Source: Calliopsis andreniformis
Lineage: Eukaryota > Arthropoda > Insecta > Hymenoptera > Andrenidae
Assembly (NCBI RefSeq): GCF_051401765.1
Contig: NW_027480543.1
Span: 496,001 to 560,000, forward strand
Reading direction: 5' to 3'
Length of the DNA stretch: 64,000 nt
In this document: positions 1 to 12,990 of the stretch, one piece after another
Layout: every line of letters starts with the position of its first letter
How positions within the stretch are numbered: the first letter of the stretch is position 1
Program-made: the position numbers and the translations under genes
The notes under the pieces: model-generated
What the model was told of the DNA's origin: nothing
Databases searched by the model: none
What the model saw: the letters and a program-made list of their open reading frames with translations, nothing else

Positions 1-1695
1 AGGATTGAGGACTGAGAATTGAGGATTGATGATTGAGGATTGAAGATAGAGGATTGGGTATTGAAGATTGAAGAATGAGGATTGAAGATTGAGGATTGAT
101 GATTAAGGATGTAGGATGGAGGATGAGGGCTGAGGGTTGAGGATTGAGGTTTGAGGACTGATGGCTGAGGATTGAGGATTGAGAATTGAGAATTGAGGAT
201 TGAGGATTGAGGATTGAAAATTGAGTATTGAGGATTGATGATTGAGGATTGAGGATTGACGAATGAGGATTGAGGATTGAAGATTGAGTATTGAGCATTG
301 AAGATTGAGGATTGAGGATTGAGGATTGAGGATTGAGGATTGAATATTGAAGATTGAGGATTGAGGATTGACGATTGAGGATTGAGGATTGAAGATTGAG
401 TATTGAGGATTGAAGATTGAGGATTGAGGATTGAAGATTGAGGTTTGAGGATTGAGGATTGAGGATTGAGGATGATGTCTGTGGGTTGAGGATTGAGGTT
501 TGAGGACTGAGCGCTGAGGATTGAAGACTGAGGGTTGAGTATGGGGGCAGAGGGTCTGGGATTGAGGTTTGACGACTGAGGATTGAGGATTGAGGACTGA
601 GAATTGAGGATTGATTATTGAGGATTGAAGATAGAGGATTGGGTATTGAGGATTGAAGAATGAGGATTGAAGATTGAGGACATGATTAAGGATGTAGGAT
701 GGAGGATGAGGGCTGATGGTTGAGGATTGAGGTTTGAGGACTGAGGACTGAGGATTGAGGATTGAGAATTGAGAATTGAGGATTGAGGATTGAGGATTGA
801 AAATTGAGTATTGAGGATTGGAGATTGACGATTGAGGATTGAGGACCGAGGATTGAGGATTGAGGATTGAAGATTGAGTATTGAGGATTGAAGATTGAGT
901 ATTGACGATTGAAGATTGCGTATTGAGGATTGAGGATAGAGGATTGAGTATTGAGGATAGAAGATTGAGGTTTGGGGACTGAGGATTGGGGATTGTAGAT
1001 TGAGGATTGAGGAGTGAGGGTTGAGTATTGATGATTGAAGATTGAGTATTGGGTATTGATTATTGAAGAATGAGGATTGAGGATTGAGGATTGAGGATTG
1101 AGGATTGAAGATTGAGTATTGAGGATTGAAGATTGAGGATTGAGGATTGAGTATTGAAGATTGAGGATTTGGGACTGAGGATTGAAGATTGAGGATTAGG
1201 ATTGAGGATTGAGGATTGAGGACAGAGGATTGAGGATTGAAGAATGAGGATTGAGCATTGAGGATTGAGGATTGAGGATTGAAGATTGAGTATTGAGGAT
1301 TGAAGATTGGAGATTGAGGATTTGGGAATGAGGATTGAAGGTTGAGGATTGAGGATTGAGGATTGTGAATTCAGGATTGAGGATTGAGGATTGAAGATTG
1401 AGGATTGGGTATTGAGGATTGAAGAATGAGGATTGAGGATTGAGGATTGAAGTTTGAGGATTGAAGATTGAGGCTTGAGGATTGAAGATTGACGATTGAG
1501 GATTGAGGATAGAGGATTGAGGATTGAGGATTGAGGATTGAGTGTTGAGGATTGAAGATTGAGTATTGAGGATTGAAGATTGAGGATTGAGGATTAAGGA
1601 TTGAGGATTGAGGATTGAAGATTGAGTATTGAGGATTGAAGATTAAGATTGAGGATTGAGGATTGAGGATTGAGGATTGAAGATTGAGCATTGGG

Positions 1696-1905
1696 GACTG
1701 AGTATTGAGGGTTGAGTGATGAGAATTGATGTTTGCGGATAGAGATCTGAAGATTGCACGTTGAGTATTAAGTATTGAAAACTGTGAATTGAGGATATCC
1801 TATTGAGGATTGAGGATTGACAACTGATTGTTGAGGACTCAGGGCTGAAGATTGATCATTCAGGATTGAGGATTCAGGTTTGACGTTTGAGGACTGAGGA
1901 TTGAG
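1696..1905 (+). repeat. B landmark, copy 1
   Basis: This roughly 210-bp passage of unusual monomers is recognisable by GTGATGAGAATTGATG, a BglII site AGATCT at 1,743-1,748, GTGAATTGAGGATATCC (EcoRV site at 1,794-1,799) and CAACTGATTGTTGAGG. Its middle resembles landmark A with the EcoRI core mutated (GAATTGAGGATATCC against GAATTCAGGATATTC), so B may be an older relative of A. The next copy is 713 bp downstream with visible substitutions but no indel between 1,716 and 1,882. Confidence 0.8.
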
Positions 1906-2408
1906 GATTGGGTACTGGCGATTGAAGATTGATGATTGAGGATTGAAGATTGAGGATTGAGGATTGAAGACTGAGTATTGAGGATTGAAGATTGAGGATT
2001 GAGGATTGAGGATTTAGGATTGAGTACTGAGGATAGAAGATTGAGGATTGGGGACTGAGGATTGAAGACTGAGGATTGAGGATTGAGGATTGAGGATTGA
2101 GAATGAGTGCTGAGGTTTGAGGATTGAGGTTTGAGGTCTGAGGACTGAGGATTGAGGGTTGAGAATTGAGGATTGAGGATTGAAAATTGTTGATTGGGTA
2201 TTGAGGATTGAAGAATGAGGATTGAGGATTAAGGATTGAGGATTGAGGATTGAGGATTGAAGATTGAGTATTCAGGATTGGAGATTGACGATTGAGGATT
2301 GAGGACCGAGGTTTGAGGATTGAGGACTGAAGATTGAGTATTGAGGATTGAAGATTGAGGATAGTGGATTGAGGATAGAGGATTGAGGTTTGAAGATTGA
2401 GGATTGGG

Positions 2409-2618
2409 GACTGAGTGTTGATGGTTGAGTGATGAGAATTGATGCTTGTGGATAGAGATTTGAAGATTGCAGGTTGAGTATTGAGTATAGAAACCTGTGA
2501 ATTGAGGATATTCTATTGAGGATTGAGGATTCACAACAGATTGTTGAGGACTGAGGGCTGAAGATTGAGGATTCAGGATTGAGGATTCAGGATTGACGTT
2601 TGAGGACTGAGGATTGAG
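2409..2618 (+). repeat. B landmark, copy 2
   Basis: Same order of odd monomers as the copy 713 bp upstream, but with many substitutions: the BglII site is lost (GAGATTTGAAG), and the core reads GTGAATTGAGGATATTC, closer to landmark A than copy 1 is. This pair looks much older than the 22-kb duplication. Confidence 0.8.
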
Positions 2619-3579
2619 GATTGAGGATTGAGGATTGAGGATTGCGGATTGAGGATTGAAGATTGAGGATTGGGTATTGAGGATTGAACATCGAGGATTG
2701 AGGATTGAGTATTGAGGTTTGAGGATTGAGGATTGAAGATTGAATATTGATGATTGAAGATTGAGGATCGAGGATTGCGAATTGAGGATTGAAGAATGAG
2801 GATTGAGGATTGAGGATTGAGGATTGAGGATCGAAAATTGAGTATTGAGAATCGAAGATTGAGGATTGAGGATTGAGTACTGAAGATTGAGGATTTGGGA
2901 CTGAGGATTGAAGATTGAGGATTTAGGATTGAGCATTGAGGATTCAGGATTGAGGAATGAGTATTGAAGATTGAGGATTGGGTATTGAGGATTGAAGAAT
3001 GAGGATTGAGGGTTGAGGATTGAGGATTGAAGATTGAGGATTGCGGATTGTCGATTGAGGATTGAGGATGAGGTCTGAGGATTGAGGATTGAGGATTGAA
3101 AATTGAGGATCGAGGATTGAGGAATGAGGATTGAGGATTGAAGATTGAGTATTGAGGATTGAAGATTGAGGATTGAGGATTGAGGATTGAGGATTGATGA
3201 TTGAAGATTGTGTATTGAAGATTGAAGATTGAGGATTGAGAATTGAGAATTGAGGATTGAGGATTGAGGATTGAGGATTGAGTATTGAGGAATGAGGATT
3301 GAGGATTGAGGATTGAAAATTGAGGATTGAGGATTCAGGATTGAGGATTGAGGATTGAAGATTGAGTATTGAGGATTGAAGATTGAGGATTGAGGATTGA
3401 GGATTGAGGATTGATGATTGAGGATTGAGGATTGAAGATTGAGAATTGGGGATTGAGGATTGACGGTTGAGGATTGAGTATTGAGGATTGAGAATTGAGG
3501 ATTGAGAATTGAAATTGAGTATTGAGGATTGAAGGTTGAGGATTGAGATTTGATTATTGAATATTGTGGATTGAGTATT

Positions 3580-3603
3580 AAACCATGAGAATTCAGGATA
3601 TTC
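3580..3603 (+). repeat. A landmark (EcoRI), ACCATGA type
   Basis: The EcoRI site is at 3,589-3,594. The right arm TCAGGATATTC is intact, but the left arm is changed to AAACCATGA, so the palindrome is weak. A C landmark follows 60 bp downstream, which shows that A and C were originally neighbours. Confidence 0.85.
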
Positions 3604-3648
3604 TATTGAGTATTGAGAATTGAGGATTGATAGTTGAGTATTGAGGAT

Positions 3649-3682
3649 TCATGGCTGATGGTTGTGTGTTGAATATTGAGGG
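3649..3682 (+). repeat. C landmark beside an A landmark
   Basis: It begins TCATGGCTGATGGTTGTG and runs on to TTGAATATTGAGGG. It is the same marker that starts every alpha and beta unit, but here it sits just after an EcoRI landmark and outside the alpha/beta array. TCA on the + strand gives TGA on the - strand, which is why an open frame stops here. Confidence 0.85.
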
Positions 3683-4268
3683 TTGAGGATTGAGGATTGA
3701 GGATTGAGGATTGAGGATTGAAGATGGAGTATTGATGATTGAATACTGAGGATTGAGGATTGAGGTTTGAGGATTGAGGACGAGGACTGACGGTAGAGGA
3801 TTGAGGTTTGAGGATTGAGGATTGAGGATTGAGGACTGGTGATTGAGGATTGAGGGTTAAGCATTGAGGATTGAAGATTGAAGACTGGGGATTGAGGATT
3901 GATGATTGAGAATTAAGGATTAAAGATTGTGGATTGAGGATCTAGGATTGGAGATTGATTATTGAGGATTGAAGATTGAGGATTGAGGATTGAGGATTGA
4001 GGATTGAGAATTGAGGATGAGGACTGAGGGTTGAGGATTGAGGATTGAGGAATGAGGATTGAGGGTTGAGGTTTGAGGATTGAGGATTGAGGATTGAGGA
4101 TTGAGTATTGAAGATTGAGTATTGATGCCTGAGGATTGAGGATTGAGGATTGAGGATTGAGGATTGGGGATTGAATATTGAGTACTGAGGATTGAAGATT
4201 GAGGATTGAGGATGAGGATTGAGGTTGGAGAATGAGGGCTGAGGGTTGAGGATTGAGGTTTGAGTATT

Positions 4269-4292
4269 GAATCCTGAGAATTCAGGGTATTC
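4269..4292 (+). repeat. A landmark (EcoRI), GGGTATTC type
   Basis: The EcoRI site is at 4,278-4,283. The left arm GAATCCTGA is intact; the right arm is TCAGGGTATTC. Confidence 0.87.
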
Positions 4293-4820
4293 TATTGAGT
4301 ATTGAGAATTGAGGATTGATGGTTGAGTACTGAGGACTGAGGATTGAGGATTGAAGGTTGAGTATTGAGGATTCAGAATTGAGGTTTGTGGACTGAGGAT
4401 TGGGGATTGAGAATTAAGGATTGTTGATAGAGTATTGAAGATTGAGGATTGGGTACTGAGGATTGAAGAATGAGGATTGAGGATTGAGGATTGAGGATAT
4501 AGGATTGGAGATTGATTATTGAGGATTGAAGATTGGGGATTGAGGATTGAGGATTGATGGTTGAGTACTGAGGACTGAGGATTGAGGATTGAAGGTTGAG
4601 TATTGGGGATTCAGAGTTGAGGGTTGAGGACTGAGGATTGAGGATTGAAGATTGAGTATTGAGGATTGAAGATTGAGGATTGAGGATTGAGGATTGAGGA
4701 TTGAGGATGCTGTCTGAGGGTTGAGGATTGAGGTTTGAGGACTGAGGACTGAGGATTGAGGACTGAGGCTTGAGGATGAGGGCTGAGGGTCGGGGATTGA
4801 GGTTTGACGGCTGAGGACTG

Positions 4821-5253
4821 AGGATTGAGGACTGAGAATTGAGGATTGATGATTGAGGATTGAAGATAGAGGATTGGGTATTGAAGATTGAAGAATGAGG
4901 ATTGAAGATTGAGGATTGATGATTAAGGATGTAGGATGGAGGATGAGGGCTGAGGGTTGAGGATTGAGGTTTGAGGACTGATGGCTGAGGATTGAGGATT
5001 GAGAATTGAGAATTGAGGATTGAGGATTGAGGATTGAAAATTGAGTATTGAGGATTGATGATTGAGGATTGAGGATTGACGAATGAGGATTGAGGATTGA
5101 AGATTGAGTATTGAGCATTGAAGATTGAGGATTGAGGATTGAGGATTGAGGATTGAGGATTGAATATTGAAGATTGAGGATTGAGGATTGACGATTGAGG
5201 ATTGAGGATTGAAGATTGAGTATTGAGGATTGAAGATTGAGGATTGAGGATTG
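4821..5253 (+). repeat. 433-bp block duplicated from the window's left edge
   Basis: Bases 1-433 match this block at an offset of 4,820 bp, through a distinctive series of variants (GAAGATAGAGG, GGATGTAGGATGGAGG, GACGAATGAGG). The match ends at 434/5,254, where the first copy goes on to GAAGATT GAGGTTT and this one continues in plain GAGGATT. A third copy lies at 22,380-22,812. This shared block closes the 22,379-bp period: 17,559 plus 4,820 equals 22,379. Confidence 0.88.
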
Positions 5254-5544
5254 AGGATTGAGGATTGAAGATTGAGGATTTAGGATTGAGCATTGAGGAT
5301 TCAGGATTGAGGATTGAGTATTGAAGATTGAGGATTGGGTATTGAGGATTGAAGAATGAGGATTGAGGGTTGAGGATTGAAGATTGAGGATTGAGGATTG
5401 AGGATTGAGGATTGAGAATTGAGGATGAGGACTGAGGGTTGAGGATTGAGGTTTGAGGAATGAGGATTGAGGGTTGAGGATTGAGGATTGAGGATTGAGG
5501 ATGGAGGATGAGGGCTGAGGGTTGAGGATTGAGGTTTGGGTATT

Positions 5545-5568
5545 GAATCCTGAGAATTCAGGATATTC
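5545..5568 (+). repeat. A landmark (EcoRI), best palindrome
   Basis: The EcoRI site is at 5,554-5,559. The left arm GAATCCTGA and the right arm TCAGGATATTC pair as an inverted repeat with a 2-base AT bulge around a GAAT centre. The left arm contains AATCCT, which is the monomer in reversed orientation. Confidence 0.9.
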
Positions 5569-7215
5569 TATTGAGTATTGAGAATTGAGCATTGATGGTT
5601 GAGTACTGAGGACTGAGGATTGAGGATTGAAGGTTGAGTATTGAGGATTCAGAATTGAGGTTTGAGGGCTGAGGATTGAGGATTGAAGATTGAGTATTGA
5701 GGATTGAAGATTGAGGATTGAGGATTGAGGATTGAGGATTGAGGATGATGTCTGAGGGTTGAGGATTGAGGTTTGAGGTCCGAGGACTGAGGATTGAGGT
5801 CTGAGGATTGAGGATGAGGGCTGAGGGTCGGGGATTGAGGTTTGACGACTGAGGACTGAGGATTGAGGATTGAGAATTCAGGATTGTTGACAGAGTGTTG
5901 AAGAATGAGGATTGGGTATTGAGGATTGTAGAATGAGGATTGAGGATTGAGGATTGAGGATTGAGTGTTGAGGATCTAGAATTGGAGATTGATTATTGTG
6001 GATTGAAGATTGGGGATTGAGGATTGTGGGTTGAGGATCTAGGATTGGAGATTGATTATTGAGGATTGAAGATTGAGGATTGATGATTGAGGACTGACAA
6101 TTGAGAATTGAGGATGAGGTCTGAGGGTTGAGAATTGATATTTGAGAAATGAAGGTAGAGGACTGAGGTTTGAGGATTGAGGGTTGAGGATTGATGATTG
6201 AGTATTGAAGATTGAGTGTTGATCACTGAGTATTGAGGATTGAGGATTGAGGATTGAGGATTGAGGATTGAAGATTGAATATTGATGATTGAAGATTGAG
6301 GATTGAGGATTGAGGGTTGAGGATGGAGAATGAGGGCTGAGGGTTGAGGATTGAGGTTCGAGGACTGAGGACTGAGGATTGAGGATCGAGAGTTGAGGAT
6401 AGAGGATTGAGGATTGAGTATTGAGGATTGATGATTGAGGGTTGAAGATTGAATATTGAGGATTGAAGATTGAGTATTGATGATTAAGGATTGAGGATAG
6501 AGGATGAGGGCTGAGGGTTGAGGATTGAGGTTTGAGGACTGAGGACTGAGGATTGAGGATTGAGAATTGAGGATTGAGGGTTGAGGATTGAAGATTGAGG
6601 ATTGGGTATTGAGGACTGAAGAATGAGGATTTAGGATTGAGGATTGAGGATTGAGGATTGAAGATTGCGTACTGGGGATTGAAGATTGACGATTGAGGAT
6701 TGAGGATTGAGGATTGAGGATTGAGGATTGAGGATTGAAGATTGAGGATTGGGTATTGAGGACTGAACATTGAGGATTGAGGATTGAGGATTGAAGGTTG
6801 AATATTGATGAATGAAGATTAACGATTGAGGATTGAGGGTTGTGGATTGAGGACGAGTACTGAGGGTTGAATATTGATGATTGAGGTCTGAGGATTGAGG
6901 ATTGGGGATTTAAAATTGAGGATCGTGGATTGAGGAATGAGGATTGAGGATTGAGGATTGAGGATTGAAGATTGAGGATTGGGGATTGATGATTGACGGT
7001 TGAGGATTGAGTATTGAGGATTGAGAATTGAGGATTGAGGATTGAAATTGAGTATTGATGCCTGAGGATTGAGGATTGAGGATTGAGGATTGGGGATTGA
7101 ATATTGAGTACTCAGGATTGAAGATTGAGGATTGAGGATTGAGGATTGAGGATGGAGGATGAGGGCTGAGGATGGAGGATGAGGGCTGAGGGTTGAGGAT
7201 TGAGGTTTGAGTATT

Positions 7216-7239
7216 GAACCCTGAGAATTCAGGATATTC
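7216..7239 (+). repeat. A landmark (EcoRI), ACCCTGA type
   Basis: The EcoRI site is at 7,225-7,230. The left arm is GAACCCTGA, and the bases after the right arm read CATTGAG instead of TATTGAG. Confidence 0.87.
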
Positions 7240-8044
7240 CATTGAGTATTGAGAATTGAGGATTGATGGTTGAGTACTGAGGACTGAGGATTGAGGATTG
7301 AAGGATGAGTATTGAGGATTCAGAATTGAGGTTTGAGGACTGAGGATTGAGGATTGAAGATTGAGTATTGAGGATTGAAGATAGAGGGTTGAGGATTGAG
7401 GATTGAGGATTGAGGATGATGTCTGAGGGTTGAGGACTGAGGTTTGAGGACTGAGGACTGAGGATTGAGGACTGAGGATTGAGGATGGGGGCTGAGGGTC
7501 GGGGATTGAGGTTTGACGGCTGAGGACTGAGTATTGAGGATTGAGAATTAAGGATTGCTGATAGAGGATTGAAGATTGAGGACTGGGTATTGTGGATTGA
7601 AGAATGAGGATTGAGGATTGAGGATTGGGGATTGAGGATGTAGGATTGGAGATTGATGAATGAGGATTGAAGATTGAGGATCGAGGATTGAGAATTGAGA
7701 ATTGAGAATTGAGGGTGAGGACTGAGGTTTGAGGATTGAGGTATGAGGAACGAGGACTGAGGATTGAGGATTGAGGACTGAGGATTGACGATTGAGTATC
7801 GAAGATTGAGGATTGATGACTGAGGATTGAGGACTGAGGATTGAGGATTGAGGATTGAGTATTGAAGGTTGAGTATTGAGGATTGAAAGTTGAGGATTGT
7901 GGATTGAGGATTGAGGATTGAGGATTGAATATTGAGGATTGAGGACTGTGTATCTAGGATTGAAAATTGAGGATTGAGGATTGAGTATTGAGGATTGAGG
8001 ATGGAGGATGAGGGCTGAGGGTTGAGGCTTGAGGTTTGGGTATT

Positions 8045-8068
8045 GAATCCTTAGAATTCAGGATATTC
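8045..8068 (+). repeat. A landmark (EcoRI), CCTTA type
   Basis: The EcoRI site is at 8,054-8,059. The left arm is GAATCCTTA, one base off the best form; the right arm is intact. Confidence 0.87.
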
Positions 8069-10740
8069 TATTGAGTATTGAGAATTGAGGATTGATGCTT
8101 GAGTATTGAGGACTGAGGATTGAGGCTTGAAGGTTGAGTACTGAAGATTCAGGATTGAGGTTTGAGGACTGAGGATTGAGGATTGAAGATTGAGTATTAG
8201 GGATTGAAGATTGAGGATTGAGGATTGAGGATTGAGGATTGAGGATGATGTCTGAGGGTTGAGGATTGAGGTTTGAGGACTGAGGACTGAGGATTGAAGG
8301 CTGAGGGTTGAGGATGAGGGCAGAGGGTCAGGGATTGAGGTTTGACGATTGAGGGTTGAGGATTGAGGATTGAGAATTGAGGATTGATGATTGAGGATTG
8401 AAGATTGAGCATTGGGTATTGAGGATTGAAGAATGAGGATTGAGGATTGAGGATTGAGGATTGAAGATTGAGGATCTAGGATTGGAGATTGATTATTGAG
8501 GATTGAAGATTGGGGATTGAGGATTGAGGATTGATGGTTGAGTACTGGGGACTGAGGATTGAGGATTGAAGGTTGAGTATTGAGGATTCAGAGTTGAGGG
8601 TTGAGGACTGAGGATTGGGGATTTAAGATTGAGTATTGAGGATTGAATATTGAGGATTGAGGATTGAGGATTGAGGATGATGTCTGAGGGTTGAGGATTG
8701 AGGTTTGAGGACTGAGGACTGAGGATTGAGGACTGAGGTTTGAGGATGAGGGCTGAGGTTCGGGGATTGAGGTTTGACGGCTGAGGACTGAGGATTGAGA
8801 ATTGAGAATTAAGGATTGTTGATAGAGGATTGAAGATTGAGGATTGGGTATTGAAGATTGGGGATTGAGGATTGAGGATTGAGGATATAGGATTGGAGAT
8901 TGATTATTGAGGATTAAAGATTGGGGATTGAGGATTGAGGATTGAGGATCTAGGATTGGAGATTGAAGATTGAGGATTGAGGATTGAGGGTTGAGGATTG
9001 AGGACGGGGACTGACGGTTGAGGATTGAGGTTTGAGGATTCAGGATTGAGGATTGAGGACTGAGGCTTGAGGATTGAGGATTGAGCATTGAGGATTGAAG
9101 ATTGAGGACTGGCGATTGAGGATTGAAGATTGAGGATTAAGGATTGAGGATTGGGGATTGACGATGTAGGATTGGAGATTGATTATTGAGGATTGAAGAC
9201 TGAGGATTGAGGATTGAGGATTGAGGATTGAGGATGATGTCTGAGGGTTGAGGATTGAGGTTTGATGACTGAGGACTGAGGATTGAAGGCTGAGGGTTGA
9301 GGATGAGGGCAGAGGGTCAGGGATTGAGGTTTGACGATTGAGGGTTGAGGATTGAGGATTGAGAATTGAGGATTGATGATTGAGGATTGAAGATTGAGGA
9401 TTGGGTATTGAGGATTGAAGAATGAGGATTGAGGATTGAGGATTGAGGATTGAAGATTGAGGATCTAGGATTGGAGATTGATTATTGAGGATTAAAAATT
9501 CAGGATTGAGGATTCAGGATTAAGGATCTAGAATTGGAGATTGATTATTCAGGATTGAAGATTGAGGATTGACGACTGAGGATTGAGAATTGAGAATTGA
9601 GGATGAGGACTGAGGGTTGAGGATTGAGGTTTGAGAAATGAGGATTGAGGATTGAGGAATGAGGATTGAGGACTGAGGATTGAGGATTGTGTATTGAAGA
9701 TTGTGTATTGATCACTGAGGATTGAGGATTGAGGATTGGGGATTGAGGATTGAGGGTTGAAGATTGAACATTGAGGATTGAGGATTGAGGATTGATTATT
9801 AAGGATTGAGGATGGAGGATGAGGGCTGAGGGTTGAGGATTGAAGTTTGTGGACTGAGGACTGAGGATTGAGGGTTGAGAATTGAGGATTGAGGATTGAG
9901 GATTGGCGATTGAGGATTGAGGATTGAAGATTGAGTATTGAGGATTGAAGGTTGAGGATTGAGGATTGAGGATTGAGGATTGAGGATTGAAGATTGAGAA
10001 TTGAGAATTGAGGATGAGGGCTCAGGGTTGAGGATTGTGGTTTGAGGACTGAGGACTGAGGATTGAGGATCGAGAGTTGAGGATTGAGGATTGAGGATTG
10101 AGCATTGTGGATTGAGTATTGAGGATTGATGATTGAGGGTTGAAGATAGAATATTGAGGATTGAAGATTGAGTATTGATGATTAAGGATTGAGGATGTAG
10201 GATGAGGGCTGAGGGTTGAGGATTGAGGTTTGAGGACTGAGGACTGAGGCTTGAGGATTGAGAATTGAGGATTGAGGGTTGAGGATTGAAGATTGGGGAT
10301 CGAGGATTGAGGGTTGAAGATTGAACATTGAGGATTGAAGATTGAGGATTGAGTATTGAAGATTGAGTATTGATGCCTGAGGATTGAGGATTGAGGATTG
10401 AGGATTGAGGATTGGGGATTGAATATTGAATACTGAGGATTGGAGATTGAGGATTGAGGATTGAGGATTGAGGATTGAGAATTGAGGATGAGGACTGAGG
10501 GTTGAGGATTGAGGATTGAGGAATGAGGATTGAGGGTTGAGGTTTGAGGATTGAGGATTGAGGATTGAGGATTGAGTATTGAAGATTGAGTATTGATGCC
10601 TGAGGATTGAGGATTGAGGATTGAGGATTGAGGATTGGGGATTGAATATTGAGTACTGAGGATTGAAGATTGAGGATTGAGGATTGATAATTGAGGATGG
10701 AGGATGAGGGCTGAGGGTTGAGGATTGAGGTTTGAGTATT

Positions 10741-10764
10741 GAATCCTGAGAATTCAGGGTATTC
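10741..10764 (+). repeat. A landmark (EcoRI), GGGTATTC type
   Basis: The EcoRI site is at 10,750-10,755. The arms are the same as in the 4,269 copy. Confidence 0.87.
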
Positions 10765-11700
10765 TATTGAGTATTGAGAATTGAGGATTGATGGTTGAGT
10801 ACTGAGGACTGAGGATTGAGGATTGAAGGTTGAGTATTGAGGATTCAGAATTGAGGTTTGAGGACTGAGGATTGAGGATTGAGAATTAAGGATTGTTGAT
10901 AGAGGATTGAAGATTGAGGATTGGGTACTGAGGATTGAAGAATGAGGATTGAGGATTGAGGATTGAGGATATAGGATTGGAGATTGATTATTGAGGATTG
11001 AAGATTGGGGATTGAGGATTGAGGATTGATGGTTGAGTACTGAGGACTGAGGATTGAGGATTGACGGTTGAGTATTGAGGATTCAGAGTTGAGGGTTGAG
11101 GACTGAGGATTGAGGATTGAAGATTGAGTATTGAGGATTGAAGATTGAGGATTGAGGATTGAGGATTGAGGATTGAGGATGATGTCTGAGGGTTGAGGAT
11201 TGAGGTTTGAGGACTGAGGACTGAGGATTGAGGATTGAGGTTTGAGGATTGAGGACGAGGACTGACGGTAGAGGATTGAGGTTTGAGGACCGAGGACTGA
11301 GGATTGAGGACTGAGGATTGAGGATGAGGGCTGAGGGTCAGGGATTGAGGTTTGACGACTGAGGACTGAGGATTGAGGATTGAGAATTCAGGATTGCTGA
11401 CAGAGTGTTGAAGAATGAGGATTGGGAATTGTGGATTGAAGAATGAGGATTGAGGATTGAGGATTGAGGATTGAGGGTTGAGGATCTAGGATTGGAGATT
11501 GATTATTGAGGATTGATGATTGAGGATTGACAATTGAGAATTGAGGATGAGGTCTGAGGGTTGGGAATTGAGGTTTGAGAAATGAGGATTGAGGACTGAG
11601 GATTGAGGATTGAGGGTTGAGGATTGATGATTGAGTATTGATGATTGAGTGTTGATCACTGAGGATTGAGGATTGAGGATTGAGGATTGAGGATTGAGGA

Positions 11701-12990
11701 TTGAAGATTGAATATTGAGGATTGAAGATTGAGGATTGAGGATCGAGGGTTGAGGATGGAGAATGAGGGCTGAGGGTTGAGGATTGAGGTTTGAGGACTG
11801 AGGACTGAGGATTGAGGATCGAGATTTGAGGATTGAGGATTGAGGATTGAGGATTGAGGATTGAGTATTGAGGATTGATGATTGAGGGTTGAAGATTGAA
11901 TATTGAGGATTGAAGATTGAGTATTGATGATTAAGGATTGAGGATAGAGGATGAGGGCTGAGGGTTGAGGATTGCGGTTTGAGGACTGAGGACTGAGGAT
12001 TGAGGATTGAGAATTGAGGATTGAGGGTTGAGGATTGAAGATTGAGGATTGGGTATTGAGGACTGAAGAATGAGGATTGAGGATTGAGGATTGAGGATTG
12101 AGGATTGAAAATTGAGTACTGGGGATTGAAGATTGACGATTGAGGATTGAGGATTGAGTATTGCGGATTGAGGATTGAGGATTGAAGATTGAGGATTGGG
12201 TATTGAGGACTGAACATTGAGGATTGAGGATTGAGGATTGAAGGTTGAATATTGATGAATGAAGATTAACGATTGAGGATTGAGGGTTGTGGATTGAGGA
12301 CGAGTACTGAGGGTTGAATATTGATGATTGAGGTCTGAGAGGAGAGGATTGAGGATTGAAAATTGAGGATCGAGGATTGAGGAATGAGGATTGAGGATTG
12401 AAGATTGAGTATTGAAGATTGAAGATTGAGGATTGAGGATTGAGGATTGAGGATTGATGATTGAAGATTGTGTATTGAAGATTGAAGATTGAGGATTGAG
12501 GATTGAGGATTGAGGATTGAGGATTGAGGATTGAAGATTGGGGATTGGGGATTGATGATTGACGGTTGAGGATTGAGTGTTGAGGATTGAGAATTGAGGA
12601 TTGAGGATTGAGGATTTAGGATTGAGGATTGATGATTGAAGATTGTGTATTGAGAATTGAAGATTGAGGATTGAGGATTGATTATTGAGGATTGAAGATT
12701 GAGGATTGGGGTTTGAGGATTGAGGATTGAGAATTGAGAATGAGGACTGAGGGTTGAGGACTGAGGTTTGAGGAATGAGGATTGAGGGTTGAGGATTGAG
12801 GATTGAGGATTGAGGATTGAGGATTGAGGATTGAGGGTTGGGGATTGAATATTGAGTACTGAGGATTGAAGATTGAGGATTGAGGATTGAGGATTGAGGG
12901 TTGTGGATTGAAGATTGGGATTGGGGATTGAGGATGGCGATTGAGGATTGAGTATTGAGAATTGAGGATTGATGGTTGAGTATTGAGGAT
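11701..12990 (+). repeat. Partial beta unit opening the alpha/beta array
   Basis: Homologous to 16,157-17,446 (offset 4,456), the right-hand part of a beta unit. Left of about 11,700 the two copies no longer align, so this is the array's left edge in copy 1. Confidence 0.82.

Larger units (their letters stand above)
434..3290 (+). repeat. Variant-rich satellite segment with two B landmarks
   Basis: This stretch is heptamer array with no EcoRI-type palindrome and no alpha/beta unit. It carries two B landmarks, GATGATGTCTG-type markers near 471, and a GAATTC at 1,369-1,374 in an ordinary repeat context. About 1,500 bp of it (from about 410 to 1,938) recurs at 57.89-59.425 kb, and 2.62-3.29 kb recurs at 19.88-20.56 kb. 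No gene is seen. Confidence 0.85.
3291..11700 (+). repeat. Satellite segment organised around EcoRI (A) landmarks
   Basis: Six A landmarks lie at spacings of 689, 1,276, 1,671, 829 and 2,696 bp. After most of them comes a similar sequence: GATGGTTGAGTACTGAGGAC, then GAAGGTTGAGTATTGAGG, a GATGATGTCTGAGGGTTG marker, GGTCGGGGATTGAGG, GAGAATTAAGGATTGTTG, and a CTAG-bearing 63-bp module (GGATCTAGGATTGGAG). The unequal spacings are not multiples of one unit, so this is an irregular family of related modules and not a clean higher-order repeat. No gene is seen. Confidence 0.8.

Noticed and set aside
1369..1374. Extra EcoRI sites (also near 5,874, 11,384 and 49,774) as further A landmarks
   Set aside because: They arise from GAGAATT or GTGAATT followed by CAGGATT and lack both palindrome arms and the TATTCTATTGAG continuation.
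5545..5568. Rho-independent terminator or promoter operator at the palindrome
   Set aside because: The inverted repeat is short and bulged, has no following T-run, and is not near a gene.
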